DNA from: Rhizobium sp. FKL33
Lineage (GTDB): Bacteria > Pseudomonadota > Alphaproteobacteria > Rhizobiales > Rhizobiaceae
NCBI RefSeq assembly: GCF_005222915.1
Contig: NZ_STFX01000001.1
Coordinates: forward strand, 1 to 64,000
Length of the DNA: 64,000 nt
Direction: 5' to 3'
Shown: piece by piece, positions 37,597 to 44,401 of the stretch
How the letters are laid out: every line of letters starts with the position of its first letter
Numbering within the stretch: the stretch's first letter is position 1
Notes under the pieces: generated by a model
Told to the model about the DNA's origin: nothing
The model's input: only the letters and a program-made list of their open reading frames with translations
The model's database searches: none
Program-made: the position numbers and the translations under genes

Positions 37597-37902
37597 TCAG
37601 TGCGTCCAGGGCTGGGTGCGCGTATAGCGGAAATTGTCGATGTAGGAAACGGTCTTGCGGGTGGCTTCCTTGGGCTGGATCACGCGATAGGCTATGCCGT
37701 GGCGCTGGGCGTAGGCTTCGGCGAGTTCCTGGGTCTCGAAGGTCAGCTTGACCTGCTGCTTCATGTCGCCCGAGCCGGTATAGCCGAACAGCGGGTCGAT
37801 GACCTTGGGCTTTTCCATCTCATGCTCCAGCACCCAGAGATGGGTCTTGGCCTTGCCGGACTGCATGGCGGTCTTGGCGGGACGGTAGATCTTGGCCGTC
37901 AT
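37597..37902 (-). CDS. ETC complex I accessory subunit (NDUFS4-like)
   Basis: 101 residues from ATG 37902: MTAKIYRPAKTAMQSGKAK, then WVLEHE, then DPLFGYTGSGDMKQQVKLTF and QRHGIAYRV. This is the alphaproteobacterial homologue of the mitochondrial 18-kDa subunit NDUFS4, an accessory part of respiratory NADH dehydrogenase. The longer open frame runs into element A and is not expected to be used. The outer copy of the tRNA-Pro end lies 114 bases upstream, so before integration this gene would have followed tRNA-Pro directly. Confidence 0.92.
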   Translation of the reverse strand: MTAKIYRPAKTAMQSGKAKTHLWVLEHEMEKPKVIDPLFGYTGSGDMKQQVKLTFETQELAEAYAQRHGIAYRVIQPKEATRKTVSYIDNFRYTRTQPWTH

Positions 37903-38015
37903 AATCTCGGACACCTCATCAAGCATCAAAAGCGGTCGTCGGTCGGCTTTTCGCCGCGATATCGGCACTTTGCCACAAAATCCTGAAAAGGAAAACAATG
38001 TGTGGCGTTTCAGAC

Positions 38016-38038
38016 TGGTCGGAGTGGAGACATTCAAA
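38016..38038. repeat. Outer att copy (imperfect)
   Basis: TGGTCGGAGTGGAGA (15 bases identical to the 3' end of tRNA-Pro at 57604-57618), then two mismatches in the next eight. It marks the left edge of remnant element A, 114 bases upstream of the ETC complex I gene. Confidence 0.7.
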
Positions 38039-38260
38039 ATCAAGGAAGACTTTGAAATTCAACACTTTTTATCGGCGATCTGAAAAATTGTAACCGACGA
38101 CGTTTTGTTTGTGAGGATGTCTTTAGCTTCGATCCGGGGCCTTAGCAACGTCTTTTGAGAATCATCCACACACGACATATGTCGTCATTCCCTAAATTTC
38201 GCACAGCAATGCGAGCCGCTCACCTAGCGTTAGCTACCGCTTTTTGGAGGATGCTGCGAT

Positions 38261-38782
38261 TTAGACTTCGGCGAACGTTGCAGCGACCGATGAGAGCGGA
38301 ATGAACATCGCCTTGAAGTTGTTTTGGTCTTGCGCCGGATCGGCAAACACTTCGAACCCCATCGATTGGTAGATCGCCCGAACGGTATCGTTATAAGCAT
38401 GAAGCGTCAGGGCATACACGCCTACTTGCTCACGCACGTCTAGAGCTCGCTTGAAGGCGTCTAACATGAGTTGCACTCCTAGCCCCTTGGGGCCGTTTTT
38501 GTCGCGCGCAATCATGGTTAGATAAATCGAAGGAATTGCAGCAAAGCGGCCGAACTTCTTGTCAGCCTCTTCGTTCATGCCCGGTCTGAACGTCATCGTT
38601 GTTAGCGCGTAAAATCCGAGTGGCGTCTTGTCGTCTGCGTGACGCGCTACAAACACCCTTTGCGAGTAAGCTTTGTGGCTTTTAGAGGCGTTGTTCTTGA
38701 AAAAGTTATCAATTTTATCAAGGCCGCAGCAAAAAGCCCCTCGCGGATGATCGTCGAGGGGCTCGATAACAATTTCTTCCAT
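38261..38782 (-). CDS. GNAT acetyltransferase, TacT-like toxin candidate
   Basis: 173 residues. N-terminal FCCGLDKIDNFFKNNASK and VFVARHADDKTPLGFYALT follow the pattern of GNAT toxins that acetylate aminoacyl-tRNA (F-x-C-G ... L-x-x-F/Y, then G-F/Y-Y-x-L). The acetyl-CoA segment is around ARDKNGPKGLGVQLMLDA, a variant of Q-x-x-G-x-G, and YQSMGFEVF is the closing GNAT motif. A small gene lies 12 bases upstream in the usual antitoxin place. Toxin activity is inference; a plain GNAT enzyme cannot be excluded. Confidence 0.7.
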   Translation of the reverse strand: MEEIVIEPLDDHPRGAFCCGLDKIDNFFKNNASKSHKAYSQRVFVARHADDKTPLGFYALTTMTFRPGMNEEADKKFGRFAAIPSIYLTMIARDKNGPKGLGVQLMLDAFKRALDVREQVGVYALTLHAYNDTVRAIYQSMGFEVFADPAQDQNNFKAMFIPLSSVAATFAEV

Positions 38783-38794
38783 CCGCCAGACGAC

Positions 38795-38965
38795 TTACTT
38801 TGAGCGCGTCACAAACTGCGCACGGGATTCACGGATGAGCTTTGCCAAAGCCGGCACCGAAGTGGCAGGCTTTTCCATCTTGGCTTTCAACTGCTCGAAT
38901 TTAGCCGTATCATAAACAACTGGCATCGGCGTGAACTCGCCGTCATCTTTCAGAAGTGCGACCAT
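38795..38965 (-). CDS. Small protein upstream of GNAT gene, antitoxin candidate
   Basis: 56 residues from ATG 38965, with GGAGG at proper spacing; a TTG four codons earlier is less likely. It reads MVALLKDDGEFTPMPVVYD followed by a helical, basic part with many Lys and Ser, ending VTRSK. No ribbon-helix-helix motif of the DUF1778 antitoxins is evident. The place, size and 12-base gap before a TacT-like gene make an antitoxin role possible. Confidence 0.5.
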   Translation of the reverse strand: MVALLKDDGEFTPMPVVYDTAKFEQLKAKMEKPATSVPALAKLIRESRAQFVTRSK

Positions 38966-39123
38966 CTTGGCCTCCAACGTCTATGCAGAGTAAACGCAAA
39001 CAGTTAAGGATTTGTTCGGTGGCAAGCGTTATTTCTCTTCTTGCTCTCTGCGTTTTGAGAGCTAAACATAATGCGTAGTGGAATATTTAGCAACAAAAAT
39101 CCGAGACGCCGATGTTCCTGAAA

Positions 39124-39146
39124 GCCCGCCGATCTTCACCGGCGGG
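39124..39146. terminator. Conserved hairpin, copy in element A
   Basis: An 8-bp GC stem (begins GCCCGCCG, ends CGGCGGG) around ATCTTCA-like loop. The 23 bases are identical to 41607-41629 in element B, though the DNA around them differs. It sits downstream of leftward genes in both elements. Confidence 0.6.
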
Positions 39147-39211
39147 GTTCGTTATCAGGTCGCGGTGAGCGGCCTAGGCGGCTTCGTCCGGCGCGGGCGA
39201 CGCGTTCTCGA

Positions 39212-39676
39212 TCACCCGCATAAGCGCCAAAACCGATCGCCGATCACGTCCATAAGCTCGCCATCGGTGACCGCGCCGGCCATGCCCTGCCGAAGTGCTT
39301 CCACGACTTGCTCGTCGGCATAGCCGAACCGGGCGAAGCGGTGATCGGTGTTTCTGAATTCGTTGTCGAGGGCGATCATGCGGCGGTAGTGCGCGACCAT
39401 GATCTTTTCCGGCGTCTGCGCATTTGCCGGGATCGACACCGGGCCAGCGCCGGCCGCTTCGGCGGCGCGGGCGGCTTGTCGCAACGTGGCCTTGAGCCGG
39501 CCCACGGCCTCGTTAAGGGCTTCCTTCGCGGCGCGGCGATCGGGCCCAAGCGGCTCGCGTAGCTCTGATTTGTTGTCGAGGAAGGGCCGAAGCTTTTTGG
39601 GAATCACCACACGGGCAAAATAGCGCCCACCACGATCCAGAAGATAGGGGATATCAGCCAATGCCTTTTTCGCCAT
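39212..39676 (-). pseudogene. Truncated integrase, N-terminal part only
   Basis: 154 residues. The start LADIPYLLDRGGRYFARVVIPKKLRPFLDNK resembles the N-terminal arm-binding part of the full integrase in element B (GRHIDFNRGQYRARIIVPVELRPF), read in pieces. The core-binding and catalytic domains are absent: the frame ends at 39212. A frame shifted by one continues to 39174-39176 with VIENASPAPDEAA, which may be the tail of a different, deleted gene. Orientation and distance to the att copy match the intact integrase. Confidence 0.75.
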
Positions 39677-39776
39677 TTATCGAAGCCCGTTTGTAACAAC
39701 GATTGTAACAGGGTTTCGAACAAAGGTCGTTGTTTTTCAACGTTTTTCAGGCGTTTCAGGCACTTACGTTACAAAG

Positions 39777-39802
39777 AAATGGTCGGAGTGGAGAGATTCG
39801 AA
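39777..39802. repeat. attL of element B
   Basis: 26 bases identical to 57601-57626, which contain the 3' end of tRNA-Pro (starts AAATGGTCGGAGTGGAGAGA). Identity ends on both sides. Together the two copies bound element B. Confidence 0.9.
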
Positions 39803-40047
39803 ATCGCACCGCGTCCGACTATTCTTTGTATTTCAATCACTTATAGAGCCCTCATTCGCAGTTTTTGTAGCAAATTATATTGTGTGTTTTGAAGCACAAT
39901 CGGCGACTCTGAAAGCCTGCCGCTCCAATAGCTCTGTCGCGTTGCCGAATCAAGAGGGCTGAAAAGTGCTGCAAACGATTCTATGTCATTTGAGGAAATC
40001 AACTTCATGTTGTGGGTGATTTTATTTGGAGCAATTCAGAGTGCCAG

Positions 40048-40602
40048 TTAGTCTTCGTTTGGATCTTTGATTAGAGCAAGACGATACACCGCGAGTGCGG
40101 AGGCAATGATCAATAAAATCGAATAGACGAAAAGAAAAAAACCGATGAATGATCCGATGCTAGAGGCCCAGAAATAGGTCGGGACAACCCAAGGGTCCGA
40201 TGCTTTGTGACTGATAGCAAAGTCAATCAGCCAAGTGCCCTGAAACAGTATCGCCCAAATGAGTGAAAGAACCTGAACAAATATGAAGTGAAAAAACGTG
40301 GCATTGATTGCTTCGAGATAGGTCACACCCGGTCGCGCCTCAACTTTTCGAAGCGCACCTTTGAGTCGGCTGCCTATGATGCTAAAAAGTATGGCGTATG
40401 TGCCAAGGCTAAAGCCCAGTAACGTTGGCATGGCTGCTTCGACCCTAGAAGGCCATTGCGGCGTTAGCCACATCGAGTAGTTTAAGCCAGATATTATCAC
40501 CGCCAATCCAAAAAGCGGCGAGCCGATAAGGCCGCGAAATCCTCCGTAAGAGTGGAAGTAACGCCGAAGTCGCTTAAACAGGGCTTTCCATTGATCAAAC
40601 AT
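40048..40602 (-). CDS. Four-helix membrane protein of cargo pair
   Basis: 184 residues. Four hydrophobic segments at about 25-45 (LIGSPLFGLAVIISGL), 57-77 (MPTLLGFSLGTYAILFSIIG), 98-125 (FFHFIFVQVLSLIWAILF) and 145-175 (WASSIGSFIGFFLFVYSILLIIAS). A basic N-terminus (KALFKRLRRYF) and the basic loop RLKGALRKVEAR suggest cytoplasmic sides. No enzyme motif. It starts two bases after the stop of the DUF4747-like gene, so both are made together. Membrane effectors are common in abortive-infection systems; that role is inference from context. Confidence 0.75.
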   Translation of the reverse strand: MFDQWKALFKRLRRYFHSYGGFRGLIGSPLFGLAVIISGLNYSMWLTPQWPSRVEAAMPTLLGFSLGTYAILFSIIGSRLKGALRKVEARPGVTYLEAINATFFHFIFVQVLSLIWAILFQGTWLIDFAISHKASDPWVVPTYFWASSIGSFIGFFLFVYSILLIIASALAVYRLALIKDPNED

Positions 40603-40604
40603 AG

Positions 40605-41474
40605 CTAACGTGCTACCCGAGGAACCGCTGGCAATAGAGCGTCGAAGGCGCTGCGTTCTGATTGGACATCAGGATCGAACTTGTCGTGAAACTCTTCCGG
40701 ATATTTCTCGCTGTTTAAATTCACCGCTCCTTTATCGTCACGGCCAATTACTTTTACCGACCCATTGTCCAGTGCGATTTTGCTTATCCTTTTTATATCA
40801 TCGTCTGGCTCTATAGAGCCCCTCGCATCTGCCTTATATTTAACGGTAAATTCTCTACTTTTTGTATTTGCGAGATGAGCCTCGATGTTTTTCTCAAAAT
40901 CATCGTCGAAAACATCAGTGTTAGGCTTTAGAATAGTTACTGATATTTCTTTTATGCGTTCAATTTTGAACATCTTGTCCAACGTCGCACGATCCTGAAC
41001 AATGGATATCTGAGCTTCGCCAAATTTCTCCATAACATCCAAATCCCTTGAAAGGTGGCTAAAGAAATTATGGGCAGATGGGGGTGTTAATACTTTCTTG
41101 TTGGAATAGGTCTGAAAATATAACCGATGATAGCGTGCATAAAAGGTGAAGTAAAACTGCGCAGGATTATAATGAAGGTTATCTGGTATTTTAATCTCTG
41201 AGACATCATCTTTAGTTGCCTCTTCAAGTTTCTCGGAATTGAACCAATCCCCATCGGAATCAAACTTGATAAAAGTTGTTATCACGCCTCTTATTATGCC
41301 GTCGTTCGCTTTCGATGCATCCAAAGTGGAGATCATCGCATGTCGGTCCCCATGCACCGGCCCAATTAACTTCTTGCGATAAATGTCAACCATCCAATCC
41401 ATATAAATCTCTGGGCTGTGAGGATGAAGACGAATATTTAGCGACGCCGCCGATACCTTGATTTTTCTTGCCAT
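40605..41474 (-). CDS. DUF4747-like protein, sensor candidate of cargo pair
   Basis: 289 residues, no membrane segment. AASLNIRLHPHSPEIYMDWM at the start, then GDRHAMIS and GVITTFIKFDSDGDWFN, match my memory of DUF4747, a family of unknown function found in mobile DNA; this needs a profile search. The middle has alternating strand and helix pieces and the C-terminus a mixed charged region. Strong ribosome site (AGGGGAG). Less GC-rich than the phage block. It is followed directly by the four-helix membrane protein gene, the pair lying alone between the terminator hairpin and attL, where accessory genes of satellites are often found. Confidence 0.7.
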   Translation of the reverse strand: MARKIKVSAASLNIRLHPHSPEIYMDWMVDIYRKKLIGPVHGDRHAMISTLDASKANDGIIRGVITTFIKFDSDGDWFNSEKLEEATKDDVSEIKIPDNLHYNPAQFYFTFYARYHRLYFQTYSNKKVLTPPSAHNFFSHLSRDLDVMEKFGEAQISIVQDRATLDKMFKIERIKEISVTILKPNTDVFDDDFEKNIEAHLANTKSREFTVKYKADARGSIEPDDDIKRISKIALDNGSVKVIGRDDKGAVNLNSEKYPEEFHDKFDPDVQSERSAFDALLPAVPRVAR

Positions 41475-41606
41475 TGGAATCTCCCCTTAGACTCAACAAA
41501 CCTAGTAAGCTCCAGCGTTTGTTGCAATCCTTGATCGATTCAACCGGTTCATGTAGAATCTTGCAGTGTTCTCTTTATGTTCTTTATCTGGGTTTCTGTC
41601 AATTGG

Positions 41607-41629
41607 CCCGCCGATCTTCACCGGCGGGC
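41607..41629. terminator. Conserved hairpin, copy in element B
   Basis: Same 23-base hairpin as 39124-39146. It lies 26 bases after the stop of the last phage-type gene (41655) and separates the block from the cargo pair. Confidence 0.65.
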
Positions 41630-41654
41630 TTCATTGTTAGGTCGGATTGATCGA

Positions 41655-41909
41655 CTACGCGGCGCGGCTGAGCGCTTTCACGCGGACGCGCGGCTTCTCG
41701 TCAAGTTCGCTGCCGAAAACGAAGTGGCCGGCCGTGTCATAGCCGATGACGCGCCTTTCGAGTTCCTCGACAAGCGAAGTCGCTTGTTCGTAGAAATCTG
41801 GCAGTTCGCCCTGTTTGGTGTCCTGAGCTTCATTGAGCGCATTGAAGATGACTTCAATTGCCTGCTCGCGAGGCGAGAGGTTCGCAACTGCATCCATGCT
41901 CATCGCCAT
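41655..41909 (-). CDS. Small element protein, unknown
   Basis: 84 residues from ATG 41909 (MAMSMDAVANLSPREQAIEV), mostly helical and acidic, with a short basic end (KPRVRVKALSRAA). It begins one base after the stop of the next gene upstream. Part of a four-gene set at 41655-43126. No family recognised. Confidence 0.6.
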   Translation of the reverse strand: MAMSMDAVANLSPREQAIEVIFNALNEAQDTKQGELPDFYEQATSLVEELERRVIGYDTAGHFVFGSELDEKPRVRVKALSRAA

Positions 41910-41910
41910 G

Positions 41911-42243
41911 TTACGCGGCCCCTGCCTGCGTTTCGTTTTCTTCAAGCCGATCCTTGAAAACCTGAAAATCGAAGGCGACCATGCGCAGAAGGTCAACGTA
42001 GCCCTTAAGCTCGCCGGCGATTTCAATCAGGTGATTTGCAGGGTCATCCGACGCTGCCGCTTCTTTGGCGACCTGCTCAAGAAACTCGTTCAGATCCTCA
42101 TATTCTGAGGTCGGTGCGAGCGCCATCGACGGGAAGTACGCCCGATTGATCCGGCCGGATTTGCCGCGCCTGACAAACTTCTCATCAACGAACCGGGCAA
42201 AAAGCTCTTGTTCGGTCATCGTTGCTGAAGATGTGGAGTTCAT
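41911..42243 (-). CDS. Small element protein, unknown
   Basis: 110 residues: TEQELFARFVDEKFVRRGKS near the start, then a helical and acidic centre (EYEDLNEFLEQVAKEAAAS) and LIEIAGELKGYVDLLRM. ATG 42243; an in-frame ATG at 42219 is another possible start. Preceded by a structured 117-base gap. No family recognised. Confidence 0.6.
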   Translation of the reverse strand: MNSTSSATMTEQELFARFVDEKFVRRGKSGRINRAYFPSMALAPTSEYEDLNEFLEQVAKEAAASDDPANHLIEIAGELKGYVDLLRMVAFDFQVFKDRLEENETQAGAA

Positions 42244-42277
42244 GCTACTATCACTTTCTGCCCTATGGGCTTTGTGT

Positions 42278-42353
42278 GGCAGGTGTAAGCGCCTGCCTCG
42301 CTCATGCGTCTGCCGGAAAGGGTGCGGGTTCCAATCGACTCCCTATCCGGCAG
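42278..42353 (-). other. Structured gap between small element genes
   Basis: Two inverted repeats: GGCAGG / CCTGCC at 42278-42297, and a 13-bp stem with one mismatch (CTGCCGGAAAGGG at 42310-42322 with 42341-42353). They could be a terminator or leader for the gene at 42243. A weak tRNA-like look was rejected. Confidence 0.4.
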
Positions 42354-42360
42354 AACCTCT

Positions 42361-42879
42361 TTATGACTGATCATCGTCCAAGCTTTGGGCCAGCGCCATC
42401 AACGCAGCGGCCTCTTCTGGAAGAACGAACGTCTGATATTCGTGGCGCGATTTCTTGCCGTAGCCCTGATAGAGCGTCATGAGCTGCGTCATCTCTGCAA
42501 TGTCTTTTGCATCCCTACTTCCGACTTCAGGGCTGGCCTGAAGCCGGGCCATGATCTTTTCTTGCTTAAAGAGCGCGATCAACTGCGCGAGGATGCGCGA
42601 CACTTCGAGACAGCTTGTGATCGCCGATGCAATGGCGATCATTTCCTGTCCATTCTTGCCGGGCTTGAGCGTCTCAGGCGGCAGAGAAGACATAACCTCA
42701 AGCGCATATTCGAGCGCGCCGGAGCGGTCTTCGTCTTCGGCGACCCATTCAAAGAAGCCGTGTTGCAGGAATGACGTGTCGAGCGGCTTCTTCTCGATCT
42801 CCAAAAGCCCTGCCTTGATTGCCTTCTGGCGTTCGCGCCAGCGCTTTTGCTTTTCTGCGTTTGTCAGTGCCATAACCAT
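42361..42879 (-). CDS. Phage-type protein with basic N-terminal helix
   Basis: 172 residues. The start ALTNAEKQKRWRERQKAIKA is the basic helix seen at the front of many phage and mobile-element proteins that bind nucleic acid; the rest is helical and acidic. AAGGGTT precedes ATG 42879. It might regulate or bind DNA, but no family domain is recognised beyond that helix. Confidence 0.6.
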   Translation of the reverse strand: MVMALTNAEKQKRWRERQKAIKAGLLEIEKKPLDTSFLQHGFFEWVAEDEDRSGALEYALEVMSSLPPETLKPGKNGQEMIAIASAITSCLEVSRILAQLIALFKQEKIMARLQASPEVGSRDAKDIAEMTQLMTLYQGYGKKSRHEYQTFVLPEEAAALMALAQSLDDDQS

Positions 42880-42937
42880 AACCCTTGCTAGTAACCTTGC
42901 GTTTAGAGGTAACGGTTATGATTGGCAAGCCCAGAAG

Positions 42938-43126
42938 TTACGCCACTTGCAAAATTTCTTCCGCGTCCACCGGCCGGCTGCTCTCCGGCCAAATGCCAAG
43001 GTGCTCGCCGAGCGCCAAGACAACGTCGTCCCGGATGCGGTCTTTCAGGATGCCGCCGAGGAAGCTGTCGAGGATAGAATCGACATACCGGGAGTGATCT
43101 TCGTCATTCATGTAGATTGCAGTCAT
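42938..43126 (-). CDS. Small element protein, first of the distal operon
   Basis: 62 residues: MTAIYMNDEDHSRYVDSILD, then SFLGGILKDRIRDDVVLALGEHLG. Acidic and helical. AAGGGG precedes the ATG. It is the promoter-proximal gene behind the palindrome at 43214-43235. Function unknown. Confidence 0.55.
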   Translation of the reverse strand: MTAIYMNDEDHSRYVDSILDSFLGGILKDRIRDDVVLALGEHLGIWPESSRPVDAEEILQVA

Positions 43127-43192
43127 GTTCGCCCCTTCGTTGGTTGCGTCACAAGATCTGAATCATTCGCTCTCGGTCGTCAAGGATTTTTT

Positions 43193-43223
43193 AATATAAA
43201 TATCAATGGGTTAGATCAGTCAA
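43193..43223 (-). promoter_or_regulatory. Leftward promoter overlapped by palindrome
   Basis: On the minus strand TTGACT (43218-43223) and TATATT (43193-43198) with 19 bases between; TTTATA at 17 bases is an alternative -10. The -35 box lies inside the 22-bp palindrome, so a protein bound there would block it. Confidence 0.5.
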
Positions 43224-43235
43224 TATTGACTGATC
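43214..43235. promoter_or_regulatory. Perfect 22-bp palindrome, operator candidate
   Basis: Half-site GATCAGTCAAT followed by its exact reverse complement. It lies in the divergent gap between the leftward distal operon (43126) and a possible rightward small gene (43331), and covers the leftward -35 box. Confidence 0.6.
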
Positions 43236-43330
43236 GCTTAGAAGCTTGGGATGCGGCTTGACGAAATTGTTAGAGCGCCACATATGTTGAGGCGTGAGCG
43301 CAAGAGTGCCGTCCTAATAGGCGCACTCCT

Positions 43331-43519
43331 ATGCCCAGAATCCAAAAGCAATCCCGCCCTGATCAGAAACATACGCAAGCTGTGCGTGAAGAGCCGCGTC
43401 GTCGGTTTACGAGCGCCTTCAATCAGGCGGAACGTGCCGCACGCATCGTCAACGCGATTGGGCTGATCTGGCGCTTCGTTTGTTGGCTTTGGCAAGAGCT
43501 TCAGGCCTACATAGATTGA
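43331..43519 (+). CDS. Possible small rightward protein
   Basis: 62 residues, basic first half (MPRIQKQSRPDQKHTQ..., RRRFTSAF) and a hydrophobic aromatic end (IVNAIGLIWRFVCWLWQEL). No good ribosome site. It would be divergent from the distal operon across the palindrome. Low certainty. Confidence 0.3.
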   Translation: MPRIQKQSRPDQKHTQAVREEPRRRFTSAFNQAERAARIVNAIGLIWRFVCWLWQELQAYID

Positions 43520-43534
43520 GCGACGTGCGATGCG

Positions 43535-43761
43535 CTCGCTTCGCTCGCCTCCGCGCCCTTCGGGCTTGGCCGTCCTTCACTCGCTTCGCTCGTTCCGTCC
43601 GGTCGTCTTTGGTTGCTCGCCGGGAAGTGTGTCTGTGTCGCCTGTCCATCAATCACCGGGAATAGGTCTATTCCCCCGCCTGATAGAACACATACAAGAG
43701 ACAGTGTTTCAGTCTCGTGAGTCTATCAGGCGGGGGATTGTCTGTTGATACCGTTCAACAG
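43535..43761. repeat. Cluster of direct and inverted repeats, origin candidate
   Basis: Within 227 bases: a 13-base direct repeat CTCGCTTCGCTCG at 43535-43547 and 43580-43592; a GCCC/GGGC hairpin at 43555-43565; an 18-base near-palindrome GGGAATAG..CTATTCCC at 43658-43675; a 15-bp inverted repeat at 43673-43687 / 43722-43736 with an inner GAGAC/GTCTC stem at 43698-43716; and CTGTTGA/TCAACAG at 43742-43761. The 43658 and 43673 stems share three bases, so they exclude each other. No gene lies here. Such density suggests an origin, packaging site or structured RNA. Confidence 0.5.
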
Positions 43762-44075
43762 GTAGGTAAAGAACAAAGGCTGTCAGGCCAGCGAGGAGGC
43801 TTCCATTGCCCTCGCATTAGTTCCGAATCCAATCTTTCGATTAAGCGGTTACACCTCTCGGTGCGCGCCACATGCTGCATATCACTCAACAGCCATGTGA
43901 CCGAACGTTGTGACCTTGCACAGAGCGTTCGTCTTTTGACAGTCTTCGCAGCGCTGTCGTTCTGTTCGCTTCTGGCAAGCTCATAGCGCCGGTCTAGAGT
44001 CCCTTTTTAGCGCCGTATCGTTCAAGGCCAGTATCGCATTTCCGGTCTGACAACCAAGAAATGTAAGCAAATGCC

Positions 44076-44169
44076 TTGACTGTTTGAGAGTAAAAACGTA
44101 TCTTACTTTCATCGTTCAAGGCGAAAGGGCTGGCCGGCTTCCAAAAAACAGGCCTGCCCTTTTTGTTTT
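44076..44169 (+). ncRNA. Predicted short RNA with own promoter and terminator
   Basis: TTGACT (44076-44081), 17 bases, TATCTT (44099-44104): a good promoter. Starting at about 44111, transcription would meet at 44124-44160 a 12-bp stem with one mismatch (AAAGGGC.GGCC / GGCC.GCCCTTT) followed by TTTTTGTTTTC. The product would be about 55-60 bases and is opposite to the phage block. The 12 bases ATCGTTCAAGGC occur at its 5' end and again near 44025. Confidence 0.55.
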
Positions 44170-44320
44170 CCGGTGAGGTCGATTATAGACCTGTGCTTTT
44201 GCTGGTGCAACAACTCATTTAATTTAGTGATCATGATGGCTTATGCGCATTAAACGCTAAGTCATCTCGATTCTATATTGTCGACCGTGCGGAATAATCG
44301 TAGAATAGTCGTTCAACCAA

Positions 44321-44342
44321 AAGCGAGGAATTCCCCTCGCTT
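44321..44342 (-). terminator. Terminator of the packaging/tape-measure operon
   Basis: On the minus strand AAGCGAGG, six bases, CCTCGCTT, then TTGG (four Ts in all). It lies 60 bases past the tape-measure stop. Confidence 0.65.
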
Positions 44343-44361
44343 GTCCGGTCGTATTGATCAG

Positions 44362-44396
44362 AACGCCTGCAAGGAAAGCCCCGCCTTGCGGGCGTT
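44362..44396. terminator. Second hairpin after the tape measure
   Basis: A 13-bp stem with one G-T pair (AACGCCTGCAAGG with 44384-44396) directly before the tape-measure stop at 44402. On the plus strand it is followed by TTGCTTT, so it may act both ways. Confidence 0.5.
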
Positions 44397-44401
44397 TTGC
44401 T

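Larger units (their letters stand above)
38016..39776. mobile_element. Element A: decayed tandem element at tRNA-Pro
   Basis: Bounded by the imperfect att copy at 38016 and the perfect copy at 39777. It holds, from right to left, a 5' integrase fragment whose start is 101 bases from the att copy, a terminator-like hairpin identical over 23 bases to one in element B, a small protein gene and a GNAT gene. I infer that an internal deletion joined the integrase front half to the distal end of an element built like B. Confidence 0.65.

Noticed and set aside
42278-42353. tRNA-like element suggested by GGGTTCCAATC
   Set aside because: The T-arm does not pair and there is no matching acceptor or anticodon arm; treated as hairpins.
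43238-43495. Minus-strand 85-residue frame in the non-coding hub
   Set aside because: It lies across the candidate rightward gene, has no ribosome site and no recognisable features.
43535-43761. CRISPR array
   Set aside because: Only two copies of a 13-base repeat and several different inverted repeats; no regular spacers.
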